Shown: positions 1 through 6,763, counted from the stretch's first letter. The stretch is 12,680 bases of DNA from an uncultured Rhodanobacteraceae bacterium (GCA_937873105.1 CALMWD010000387.1:1-12680); one strand, 5' to 3'. A program made the numbers and translations. Notes: generated by a model not told the origin, from the letters alone.

Positions 1-776
1 AAGGTGATGCCGCCGGCGATCTGCAGGACCAAGGTGTAGTCGGCCTTGTATTTGCCCGTCGTCGGATCGTAGACGGAACAGAAGATGCGCACGCGCTCGA
101 CGAAATCGGCGGCAGTGTGGGTCTCGGTCAGCAGCATGCCGCGCAGCAGGCGGCGAATCGGCTCACCCAGCATCTCGGCACTGAAGTCGCCGTAGATCTG
201 GCTGCGAATCACGCCCTGCGCGTCGAGCAAGGACACCTGCACGGTGTGGTCGAAACCGGCCGGGCTCGGGCGATAGCGGAAACCGAAGGCATCGGTCAGT
301 GCGGCCACGTCTTCCGTGCGTGGACTGAGGAATTCCCAGTTCGGCTCCTGGATGCGCAACTGCGCGGCGAACTGGCGCATCGCCATCGGTGAATCCTGTG
401 GCTGGTTGAAGCCGATGCTGAGCACGTTGAACTGGTTCGGACCGAAGCGCTCGCGCATCGCGCGCACCGCGCCGAGCAGGTCGCGCGTACTGGTCGGGCA
501 GACCTGGAAACAGCCGGTAAACACGAAATTGACGATCAGCGGCTTGCCGCGGTACTGCGCCAGCGACACCGTTCGGCCCTCGCGGTCCTGCAGCACGAAG
601 TCCGCGGGCGCACTGCCGACACGGGTGCGACTGAACGCCATCGCTTCCTCGATGTCGCGCATGATCGCGGGCGCGGCCTGCAACGCGCCGACCAGGAGCA
701 CGAGGCCAAGCGCGAACCAACAGGAGGCCCGTCGCACCCAATCCGATCGTCGACAGTCGCGGCAGGCGACACCCAT
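1..776 (-). CDS. SCO1/SenC-type copper chaperone, C-terminus cut by window edge
   Basis: SCO proteins are membrane-anchored thioredoxin-fold proteins that deliver copper to the CuA site, and sometimes CuB, of heme-copper oxidases. Reading from the ATG at 776, one hydrophobic segment lies at about residues 20-35, followed by a periplasmic domain. The copper-binding CxxxCP motif is intact (C89, C93, read as CFQVCP), as is the distal histidine (H177 in FDHTV). The start is supported by GAGGTG six bases upstream; it overlaps the ctaB stop codon, so the two genes are probably translationally coupled. 258 residues are visible with no stop. The part beyond the usual SCO domain contains FCSVYDPTTGKY, a C-terminal extension I recall from some SCO proteins. 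The N-terminal CRDC pair before the membrane segment is unusual. As the last visible gene of the oxidase operon, it probably metallates that enzyme. Confidence 0.93.
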   Translation of the reverse strand, partial: MGVACRDCRRSDWVRRASCWFALGLVLLVGALQAAPAIMRDIEEAMAFSRTRVGSAPADFVLQDREGRTVSLAQYRGKPLIVNFVFTGCFQVCPTSTRDLLGAVRAMRERFGPNQFNVLSIGFNQPQDSPMAMRQFAAQLRIQEPNWEFLSPRTEDVAALTDAFGFRYRPSPAGFDHTVQVSLLDAQGVIRSQIYGDFSAEMLGEPIRRLLRGMLLTETHTAADFVERVRIFCSVYDPTTGKYKADYTLVLQIAGGIT

Positions 777-786
777 CGTCTGCACC

Positions 787-1683
787 TCAGGCCAGGGCCC
801 GATCAAGACCGGCCGCGACCAGCAACGAGGACAGCTGCACCAGCGAAGCGAAGAAACAACGCATCGCCGGCGCCCGTTCCGGACATCGCACCAGGCGCAC
901 CGCGCAAACGATGAAGTACAGGCCGCCAGCCAGCGCGCCGAGCGCGTACACCGGCCCCAGGCCGAACGCCGCCGGCACCAGGGTGGCGATCGTCAACAGC
1001 ACGGTACCGAGCAACACGGCGCGAGCGGCGCGTTCGCGTCCGACCACGACCGGCAGCATCGGCACGCCGGCCTGCGCGTATTCGTCGCGATGGGCGATGG
1101 CCAGGCTCCAGAAGTGTGGCGGCGTCCACAGGAACAGCACCAGGGCCAGCAGCAGGGGCACGGGCGCCGATGCCGGGGCGACCGCGGCACCACCGGCCAA
1201 GACCGCGAAACTTCCGGCCAGTCCGCCGATCACGATGTTCATCGGCGTCCGACGCTTCAGCCAGACGGTATAGACGACCCCGTAGAACAGCGCACCGAGC
1301 AACACGTAGCCGGCGGCCAGCGGATTGACTGCCCGCCATGCCAGCGCCACCGCGGACACCAGCATCACCGACATCAGCAGCAGCCACCAGCGTGAGCGCG
1401 GCAGGGCGCCGGTCACGAAGGCACGTCGGCGCGTGCGCGCCATGCGGTGGTCTTCGTCGGCCTCGTAGTACTGGTTGAACAGGCCGGCACTGGCCGATGC
1501 CACCAGCACCGCCACGGCCAGCGCCGTCGCCGTGCCGAAGCCCGGCAGCGGGGCCGGCGTGACCATCATGCCGACCAGTGCGGTCGCCATGATCATCACG
1601 CCGATACGCAGCTTCATCAGTCCGAGCACGTCGCGCAGCAGGGCCGGCAGCGAACGCGCGTGAGTCATCGGCACCGTGTTCAT
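787..1683 (-). CDS. ctaB: heme O synthase (protoheme IX farnesyltransferase)
   Basis: CtaB/CyoE is an integral membrane UbiA-family prenyltransferase that adds a farnesyl group to heme B to give heme O, the precursor of heme A. The 298-residue product is normal for the family. The first aspartate-rich motif is at residues 70-78 (NQYYEADED, followed by MARTRRR). Its first acidic position is Glu, as in mitochondrial COX10. The second conserved region reads FLWTPPHFW followed by HRDEYAQAGVPMLP. Hydrophobic helices fill the rest. The ATG at 1683 has GGAGG seven bases upstream. It lies 40 bases after the subunit I stop and 10 bases before the SCO start, so it is inside the oxidase operon. Together with the divergent ctaA, it implies that heme O or heme A is made for this enzyme. 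Confidence 0.96.
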   Translation of the reverse strand: MNTVPMTHARSLPALLRDVLGLMKLRIGVMIMATALVGMMVTPAPLPGFGTATALAVAVLVASASAGLFNQYYEADEDHRMARTRRRAFVTGALPRSRWWLLLMSVMLVSAVALAWRAVNPLAAGYVLLGALFYGVVYTVWLKRRTPMNIVIGGLAGSFAVLAGGAAVAPASAPVPLLLALVLFLWTPPHFWSLAIAHRDEYAQAGVPMLPVVVGRERAARAVLLGTVLLTIATLVPAAFGLGPVYALGALAGGLYFIVCAVRLVRCPERAPAMRCFFASLVQLSSLLVAAGLDRALA

Positions 1684-1723
1684 CGTCGACCTCCGTTGGA
1701 TTCCGTGCCCGAACCGGGCTGAC

Positions 1724-3424
1724 TCAGCTCAAGCCCCACAGCTGCGACAGGTACTTCCAGTTGATGAAGTAGTAGAGGACAAAGGCGGCGAGGAAGATCA
1801 GGGCCAGCACGAAGCTGCCGGGCGCGACCATGCGACTCGATCCGTAGGTCTGCACCGCGGCCGCGGGGGCTGTCGGCGGTACCGGGGTGGTGCGGTCCGA
1901 CACCGTGCCGCCATCGAGCTTCTTGCCCCACAGCAAGGAGCCGACGGTGACATAGATGTAGATCGCGCCACCCGCGATGGCGGCGATGCCGAACACACCG
2001 ACCAGGCCCATCATCATGTACGCCGCGCCCGGCCATTCGTAGGCGAGCGCCGCGCCCTGGAAGGCCATGTCCCAGTGCCGGCGCGAGACGCCGAGCGTGC
2101 CGGCGCCCATCATCACCAGGCAGAAGCCGTACATCGACAGGCCGAACAGATAGGGCTGCCACTGCGCCAGCTTCGGCGCGATCGTCTCGCGCTTGAACAG
2201 CACCGGGATCAGGAAATAGGTCAGCGCCATGAAGCTGAGCGTGGTGCCGATCACGACCGTGGCATGGAAGTGGCCCGGCACGTAGATGGTGTTGTGGATG
2301 ATCAGGTTGAGCTGCTCGGTGCCCATCATCACGCCGGAGATGCCGCCGAGGAAACCGAAGCCGACGATGGCGATGAACACACCCGAGAACGAGGGATTGC
2401 CCCACGGCGCCTTGCGCAGCCATTCGAACAGGCCCTTGTTGTAGCCCTTCTGGCGCTGCGCGACCTCGATCGCGCCCGGCACCGTGAGGCCGTGGATCAT
2501 CGAGGCCAGCACCGCGAAGTACATGAAGTAGCTGGTGTTGACGACCTTCCATTCGGTGCTGACGCCGGGATCGGCCAGCAGATGGTGCGCGCTCGCCAGT
2601 TGCAGGAACAGGATGTAGAGCAGGAAGGCGCCGCGGCTGACGCGTTCGGACATCGGACGCGCGCCGAACACGATGGCGGCGACCGCGTACCAGATCGAGA
2701 TGTGCGCGGACACGTTGATCTGCTGCGAGGAATGGCCGAAGGCCCACCAGATCGTGCGGTAGACCAGCGGATCGACGGCATCAATGACGCCGATCGAAAG
2801 CAGGTACGTCGGCACCAGGATGATCGCGCCGGAAACGATCGTGAACACCGCGATGATCGTGGCCGTGATCGCGCCGAAGGTGACCAGCGGTACCGAGCCC
2901 TGGTAGGTCTTCTCGGCCTTGGCCACGACCAGCGTGCCGAGGAATACGAAACACGCGACCAGCGCCCCGACCGCGAACAGGATCAGTCCGAGATAGAACG
3001 ACGGTGCCGCCATCATCGGCACGTAGGACGTCATCATCACGCTGGAGCCGCCCTGGTACACGGCGACATTGTTCATCACCGCACCAACCACCATCAGCGC
3101 GAAGGCCGCCCAGGCGATCTTCGGCGTCGCGATGCGACAACGCAGCAAGGTCGAGGAACAGAAGTACAACACCGCGATCTCGAAGAAGATGATCCAGAAG
3201 ATCAGCATGTCGATGCCATGCGCGGTCAGCACCTTGTAGAAGGTGTCGGCTTCGAGCCAGTGGATCGAGGGCCAGCGCGTCAGCACGACGCCGATCGCGA
3301 GGATGCCGCCGATCAGCAGGAAGACGACGGCGGCGACGGCATTGGCCAGCATCAGCTTCTCGGCCTGCGATTCGAACTGCAGGCCGGAACGCGGGCAGGT
3401 CCGGTAGGTGGTTGCGATGGACAT
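1724..3424 (-). CDS. heme-copper oxidoreductase subunit I, B-type (ba3-like), lacking the active-site tyrosine; candidate NO reductase
   Basis: This is the catalytic membrane subunit of a heme-copper enzyme, 566 residues, with about 13 hydrophobic segments. Metal ligands are visible: H69 (low-spin heme, TAHG), H231 (helix VI), H280-H281 (SAHHLLADPG), and H385 and H387 (VPGHFHAT). The TIWWAFGH, HHxxADPG, HNTxxVPGHFH and PWxNPxF stretches align by eye with Thermus ba3 oxidase. Oxygen reductases of types A and B have HPxxY in helix VI. Here it is HSSQQ, with Q235 in the tyrosine place, and the helix VII tyrosine position of cbb3 enzymes appears to be E260. Absence of this tyrosine is typical of NO reductases in the superfamily. 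Helix II carries D72 and E82. The start at 3424 has GAGGAG seven bases upstream; the longer reading overlaps subunit II. Membership of the superfamily is certain; NO reduction is an inference. Confidence 0.95.
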   Translation of the reverse strand: MSIATTYRTCPRSGLQFESQAEKLMLANAVAAVVFLLIGGILAIGVVLTRWPSIHWLEADTFYKVLTAHGIDMLIFWIIFFEIAVLYFCSSTLLRCRIATPKIAWAAFALMVVGAVMNNVAVYQGGSSVMMTSYVPMMAAPSFYLGLILFAVGALVACFVFLGTLVVAKAEKTYQGSVPLVTFGAITATIIAVFTIVSGAIILVPTYLLSIGVIDAVDPLVYRTIWWAFGHSSQQINVSAHISIWYAVAAIVFGARPMSERVSRGAFLLYILFLQLASAHHLLADPGVSTEWKVVNTSYFMYFAVLASMIHGLTVPGAIEVAQRQKGYNKGLFEWLRKAPWGNPSFSGVFIAIVGFGFLGGISGVMMGTEQLNLIIHNTIYVPGHFHATVVIGTTLSFMALTYFLIPVLFKRETIAPKLAQWQPYLFGLSMYGFCLVMMGAGTLGVSRRHWDMAFQGAALAYEWPGAAYMMMGLVGVFGIAAIAGGAIYIYVTVGSLLWGKKLDGGTVSDRTTPVPPTAPAAAVQTYGSSRMVAPGSFVLALIFLAAFVLYYFINWKYLSQLWGLS

Positions 3425-3435
3425 GTCCGGGCTCC

Positions 3436-3975
3436 TCACTTGACGTAGATGCGACCGACCATCGTGTGATGGCCGATTCCGCAGTACTCGTTGCACACCA
3501 CCGAGTAGGTGCCGCTCTGGTTCGGCGTCACCGTCACCACGTGCTCATATCCCGGAACGATCTGGATGTTGATGTTCGCCGGCTGCAGCGAAAACCCGTG
3601 GTTGTAGTCCATCGAGGTCAGGTGCAGTCGATAGGTCTGGTCCTTCTCCAGCTGCAGGATCGGCCAGAAATTCCAGAGTCGCGCGATCATGTAGACGTCG
3701 CTGCCCGGTGGCGGCGCGACGACCGGATAGGCGCCATCCAGCTCGGTGCGCACCGTGTACTGGTCGACCATCGCCTGAGTCTTGGTCGTGAAAAGCTCGG
3801 GCGTGGTCTTGTAGGTCTCGGTCGACAGGTTCTGGGCACCGTACATGTGCCAATAGACCATCATGAAGAACATCACCATGCACCAGACGAAGGCGATGGC
3901 GAGCCAGAGTCCCTCGACGCGGTCGAGCGGATGTTTCCACCAGAGTCGTTCGGACGGTGGTGCGATGGCAGTCAT
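3436..3975 (-). CDS. heme-copper oxidoreductase subunit II with CuA site
   Basis: This is the electron-entry subunit: one N-terminal membrane helix (about residues 22-42) and a periplasmic cupredoxin domain. 179 residues is short, as in Thermus ba3 subunit II (168) rather than the longer two-helix A-type subunits. All CuA ligands are present: H126 (YNHGF), C161, E163, C165, H169 and M172 in CNEYCGIGHHTM. E21 before the helix (RVEGLWLA) aligns by eye with Glu15 of Thermus ba3 subunit II, the entry of the K-type proton channel, so proton uptake from the cytoplasm may be kept. The donor is probably a cytochrome c or a cupredoxin. The ATG at 3975 has a weak G-rich stretch about ten bases upstream. 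The stop lies 11 bases before the subunit I start. Confidence 0.95.
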   Translation of the reverse strand: MTAIAPPSERLWWKHPLDRVEGLWLAIAFVWCMVMFFMMVYWHMYGAQNLSTETYKTTPELFTTKTQAMVDQYTVRTELDGAYPVVAPPPGSDVYMIARLWNFWPILQLEKDQTYRLHLTSMDYNHGFSLQPANINIQIVPGYEHVVTVTPNQSGTYSVVCNEYCGIGHHTMVGRIYVK

Positions 3976-4030
3976 GGATGCAAACCCCCAAGGATGCAGT
4001 GACGTGGAACGCGGATCGACCCGGAACGGG

Positions 4031-4186
4031 TCACTTGGCGAGCGGGATGGTCAAGATGTCGTACACGCCCCATGCCGTGTACAGGACCATCGGAATCATC
4101 ACGCCCAGGAACAGCAGCAGGAACGGGTTGTCCAGGAGCTTCTGCATCATCGGAACGGGTTCGTTGTCGTCGTGTGCGTCGGTCAT
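4031..4186 (-). CDS. small single-helix subunit of the heme-copper enzyme (subunit IIa-like)
   Basis: This 51-residue protein has a polar, acidic N-terminus (MTDAHDDNEP) and one membrane helix (about residues 21-42, FLLLFLGVMIPMVLYTAWGV). It is the first gene of the operon, 55 bases before subunit II. Thermus ba3 has a 34-residue one-helix subunit IIa, and small one-helix subunits are common in B-type clusters, so a structural subunit is the likely role; this rests on size, topology and position rather than on a motif. A longer reading from 4264 adds 26 arginine-rich, non-membrane residues and would run into the FNR-like site. The ATG at 4186 is therefore preferred; it has GAGG about ten bases upstream. 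Confidence 0.82.
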   Translation of the reverse strand: MTDAHDDNEPVPMMQKLLDNPFLLLFLGVMIPMVLYTAWGVYDILTIPLAK

Positions 4187-4214
4187 GGCGGCGTGCCTCG
4201 CGGGAAGTGACCGG

Positions 4215-4220
4215 AATTTA
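4215..4220 (-). promoter_or_regulatory. possible -10 box of the heme-copper operon
   Basis: On the minus strand TAAATT (4 of 6 to TATAAT) stands in an otherwise GC-rich region. If it is the -10 box, transcription starts near 4208, leaving a leader of about 22 bases before the small-subunit start. The FNR-like site would then be centred at -61.5, a standard class I activator position. The matching -35 window reads GTCGGG and is poor, which fits an activator-dependent promoter. The assignment is tentative. Confidence 0.3.
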
Positions 4221-4262
4221 GCCTTGCGCCGGAACGCCCCGACGCAGCCGGGTCGCGAGCGC

Positions 4263-4276
4263 ATGACCTAGATCAA
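4263..4276 (-). promoter_or_regulatory. FNR/DNR-type (Crp-Fnr family) binding site
   Basis: On the minus strand the site reads TTGAT-CTAG-GTCAT. It matches the FNR/ANR/DNR/NnrR consensus TTGAT-N4-ATCAA in 8 of 10 specified positions: one half is perfect and the other has two mismatches. The two-fold symmetry extends through the CTAG centre and one GC pair on each side. It lies between the divergent heme-copper operon and ctaA, with its centre 83 bases from the small-subunit start and 72 bases from the ctaA start, so one regulator could serve both. The sequence cannot tell an oxygen sensor (FNR/ANR) from an NO sensor (DNR/NnrR). Confidence 0.6.
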
Positions 4277-4341
4277 GCGCTGCGCAATTCACCCGACAGC
4301 AACGGGTTAGCATCGCGCTCCGTGCCATCACCGGATCACGC

Positions 4342-5271
4342 ATGACGACCGCGCCAATCCAACTCGTTCGCCTGCGCCGGATGGCCTTGATCGGTTTGCT
4401 GCTGATCCTCGCGGTCACCAGCCTGAGCGCCTACATGCGCCTGGCGAACGCCGGCCTGGGTTGCGCCGATTGGCCGGCGTGTTATGGCGCCGCATTGCGC
4501 GCATCCGCGACCTCGGCGAGTCTGTCGGACACGTCGGTCGCGGTGGCACGCATGCTGCATCGGCTCGCGGCGATGACCGTCCTGGTCCTGGCACTGGTGA
4601 TCGCCGCGGCCTCGTTCTCATCGCGTCCACGATTGCGTCGCGAAGGCGTGCTTGCGATGGTGATGATCGCGATCGCCATCGGACTCGCCGTCCTTGGTCG
4701 CTACAGCGCCGGCGCCAAGTTGCCGATCATCGCGATCGGCAACGTGCTCGGCGGTTTCGCGATGGTCGCGACGAGCTTCGCGGTCTGGCGCGGCCCGAGC
4801 GCCGGCACGCGATGGTCGATGCCGGCCGCGGGCCTGATGCTCCTGCTCGTGGCCCAGATCGCGCTCGGCGTGTGGGTGAGCGCCAGCTACTCGGGACTGA
4901 GCTGCACCGGTTTCCCGGCCTGCGGCAGCGTGATCGATCCGTCCTGGTCACTGCTCGATCCGACACGCGTGCCGCAGATCGCCGCGACCGCACCGACCCA
5001 CGCCGAGGGCGCCTTCACGCACATGTTGCATCGGGTGCTGGCGCTCCTGGTGGCACTGGCTGCATGCGCGACGTCCGTCATCACGTGGCGTGACGGACGG
5101 CATCGTGCCGCTTTGGCGCTCGCCGCCCTGCTGGTCTTGCAGATCGGTCTCGGCGTCACCCTGGTGCTCGCCGCCCTGCCCTTTGCGGCGGCACTGCTGC
5201 ACAACCTCGTCGCGGCCCTGATGTTGCTCGCCGCGATGTCCTGCCTGCGCCGCGAACGCGCGCGCACTTGA
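4342..5271 (+). CDS. ctaA: heme A synthase (COX15/CtaA family)
   Basis: CtaA converts heme O to heme A by oxidising a methyl group; it is an eight-helix membrane protein made of two related halves. The 309-residue product shows both extracytoplasmic cysteine pairs: C41/C47 in GLGCADWPAC and C188/C194 in GLSCTGFPAC. It also has heme-site histidines H73 (MLHRLAA), H230 (MLHRVLAL) and H287 (LLHNLVAA). The expected fourth histidine, on helix 4, appears to be Asn: the region reads AIGNVLGG (N134), where many CtaA proteins have THLLGG. The start has only a weak GGAT about seven bases upstream. The gene is divergent from the oxidase operon across 155 bases and ends 7 bases from the hslR stop. It indicates that heme A is available for the neighbouring enzyme. 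Confidence 0.93.
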   Translation: MTTAPIQLVRLRRMALIGLLLILAVTSLSAYMRLANAGLGCADWPACYGAALRASATSASLSDTSVAVARMLHRLAAMTVLVLALVIAAASFSSRPRLRREGVLAMVMIAIAIGLAVLGRYSAGAKLPIIAIGNVLGGFAMVATSFAVWRGPSAGTRWSMPAAGLMLLLVAQIALGVWVSASYSGLSCTGFPACGSVIDPSWSLLDPTRVPQIAATAPTHAEGAFTHMLHRVLALLVALAACATSVITWRDGRHRAALALAALLVLQIGLGVTLVLAALPFAAALLHNLVAALMLLAAMSCLRRERART

Positions 5272-5278
5272 GGTCGCG

Positions 5279-5686
5279 TTACAACGCGTCGATGTCGCCG
5301 AGCGCGCGGATCAGCCGTCGCGCCTTCTTGTTCGGCCGCGATTCGGGCGGCTGGTAACCGGCGCGCTCGTCGCGCCGCTGCGCCGCCTCGGCCTCGCGGC
5401 GTGCACGGCCTTCGTCGGTTTCGGCGTACAAGGTCCGCGCGACGCCGGCCGGACCGCGCGCCTCGCTGAGCCCGAGCACGCGCAGTTCGAAGCGTTCCTC
5501 GCCGCGCCGCACGACGAGCAGGTCGCCTTCATGCACCAGCTTCGAGGCCTTCGCGACGGTCGCGCCGCCCACCTCGACCTTGCCGCCCTCGATGGCCTGC
5601 TTCGCCAGGCTGCGCGTCTTGAAGAAACGCGCAGCCCAGAGCCACACGTCGAGGCGGGTGCCGGGCCGTGCTTCCGCAGCGCTCAC
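5279..5686 (-). CDS. hslR: ribosome-associated heat shock protein Hsp15 (S4 domain)
   Basis: Hsp15 binds 50S subunits that carry a stalled nascent chain and helps recycle them; in E. coli it is induced by heat. The product is 135 residues (133 in E. coli). An S4 RNA-binding fold begins at about residue 11: [20 protein letters not shown], then [10 protein letters not shown] and a basic patch. The C-terminus is rich in Arg, Glu and Lys and ends with NKKARR. The start is taken as GTG at 5686, which overlaps the stop of the DUF808 gene in a GTGA, with no separate ribosome binding site, so translation is probably coupled. The same frame stays open far upstream, but that extension runs antiparallel-frame to DUF808 and has no family similarity. 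The gene lies downstream of htpG on the same strand, another chaperone-related gene. Confidence 0.93.
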   Translation of the reverse strand: MSAAEARPGTRLDVWLWAARFFKTRSLAKQAIEGGKVEVGGATVAKASKLVHEGDLLVVRRGEERFELRVLGLSEARGPAGVARTLYAETDEGRARREAEAAQRRDERAGYQPPESRPNKKARRLIRALGDIDAL

Positions 5687-6651
5687 TTGCCGCGCAGCTT
5701 CTGCACGCCCGCGACGCCGGCCAGGACCACGGCGCCGGCGACGATGCCGACCACGAGGTCGAACAGCATGCTCAGCAGGGTGCCGACGGGCTTGGCCGCC
5801 AGCGCCTCGCCGACGTGGTGCAGGGCCGGCACGCCTTCGACCAGGATGTGTCCGCCGACCAGGAACATCGCGGCGGTGCCCGCGAAGGAGAGGAACTTCA
5901 TCAGTTTCGGCGCGAACCACAGCAGGAAACGGCCGAAGCCGCGCTTGCTCTTCGCCACCAGCGAACCCGCTGCGTCGCGGATGCACCACAGGCCGAAGTC
6001 GTCGATCTTGACGATGCCGCCGACCAGGCCGTAGACGCCGATGGTCATGATCACCGCGACGCCGATCAGCACGCCCAGCTGCACCTCGAAGGGCTTGCCG
6101 GCCACCGCGCCGAGCGAGATCACGATGATCTCGGCGGAGAGGATGAAGTCCGTGCGCACGGCGCCTTTGATCTTGTCCTTCTCCCACTGGACCATGTCGA
6201 CTTTCTCGTCGGCCACGGCCTTCACCAGCTCGGCATGATGCTGCTCGTCTTCCTGCTTGCTGTGGAAGAACTTGTGCGCGAGCTTCTCGACGCCCTCGAA
6301 GCACAGGAAGGCGCCGCCGACCATCAGCAGCGGCTTGATCGCCCAGGGCGCGAAGGCGCTGATGATCAGGGCCGCCGGCACCAGGATCACCTTGTTGATC
6401 GCCGAGCCCTTGGCCACGGCCCAGACCACCGGCAACTCGCGGTCGGCATTCACCCCGGTGACTTGTTGCGCGTTCAGCGCGAGATCGTCGCCGAGCACGC
6501 CGGCGGTCTTCTGGGTCGCCACCTTGGTCATCGCGGCGACATCGTCCATCACGCCCGCGGACTTCTTCGCCGCGACCTTGGTCATCACCGCGACATCGTC
6601 GAGCAGGGTCGCGATGTCGTCGAGCAGGGCGAAGAAACTGGAACCGGGCAT
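5683..6651 (-). CDS. DUF808/YedI family inner-membrane protein
   Basis: The 322-residue product matches E. coli YedI in many conserved blocks: [89 protein letters not shown] and [12 protein letters not shown]. Several hydrophobic stretches point to an inner-membrane protein; the biochemical role of the family is unknown to me. The start at 6651 (MPGSSFF) is preferred over 6690: E. coli YedI begins at this point and GGTGA lies about five bases upstream, whereas the earlier ATG has no ribosome binding site. The N-terminal region has an 18-residue motif in tandem, which E. coli YedI has once. The stop overlaps the hslR start. The gene lies 112 bases downstream of htpG. Confidence 0.92.
   Translation of the reverse strand: MPGSSFFALLDDIATLLDDVAVMTKVAAKKSAGVMDDVAAMTKVATQKTAGVLGDDLALNAQQVTGVNADRELPVVWAVAKGSAINKVILVPAALIISAFAPWAIKPLLMVGGAFLCFEGVEKLAHKFFHSKQEDEQHHAELVKAVADEKVDMVQWEKDKIKGAVRTDFILSAEIIVISLGAVAGKPFEVQLGVLIGVAVIMTIGVYGLVGGIVKIDDFGLWCIRDAAGSLVAKSKRGFGRFLLWFAPKLMKFLSFAGTAAMFLVGGHILVEGVPALHHVGEALAAKPVGTLLSMLFDLVVGIVAGAVVLAGVAGVQKLRGK
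6493..6600 (-). repeat. 54-bp in-frame tandem duplication inside the DUF808 gene
   Basis: Two adjacent 54-bp units (6547-6600 and 6493-6546) encode [18 protein letters not shown] and [18 protein letters not shown]. They are identical at 44 of 54 bases and 13 of 18 residues by my count. The second unit joins the conserved [10 protein letters not shown] block. The unit probably arose by internal duplication and then diverged. Confidence 0.8.
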
Positions 6652-6724
6652 GGGCGTCACCAAGGATGGACAGGGCGCCGATTCTGGCATCGGGCGCGGT
6701 GAAGCCCAAGCCGACGCCGGGCCG

Positions 6725-6752
6725 GGTCGCGCCGCCGGGAAGCGGCGCGGCC
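6725..6752 (-). terminator. GC-rich hairpin downstream of htpG
   Basis: Bases 6725-6735 pair with 6742-6752 to give an 11-bp stem with one G-T pair and the 6-base loop CGGGAA. It begins 11 bases after the htpG stop codon. No T-rich tract follows on the minus strand, so it is either a weak intrinsic terminator, a 3' end stabiliser, or an attenuator between htpG and the DUF808-hslR pair. Confidence 0.4.
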
Positions 6753-6763
6753 GGTGCTCCGGC

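Noticed and set aside
1724..3424. Ordinary A-type (aa3/caa3) or C-type (cbb3) oxidase subunit I
   Set aside because: Subunit sizes, the single-helix subunit II and the HNTxxVPGHFH block point to B-type; CuA rules out cbb3, and the HPEVY of A-type is missing.
1676..3448. 590-codon plus-strand open frame opposite subunit I
   Set aside because: It lies antisense to a clear membrane enzyme gene. Its product is a low-complexity His/Asp/Arg-rich chain, typical of the complementary frame of GC-rich coding DNA, with no family motif.
4291..4307. ACCCG/CGGGT hairpin upstream of ctaA
   Set aside because: A 5-bp stem in GC-rich DNA is expected by chance, and it has no link to a known leader or riboswitch.
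5272..5278. Terminator between the convergent ctaA and hslR genes
   Set aside because: Only 7 bases separate the stops, and I see no convincing hairpin with a T tract around them.
5279..6709. Single 476-residue protein ending in the Hsp15 sequence, as if a fusion
   Set aside because: The upstream part is the wrong frame of the DUF808 gene, which is clearly coding there; Hsp15 starts at the GTG overlapping the DUF808 stop.
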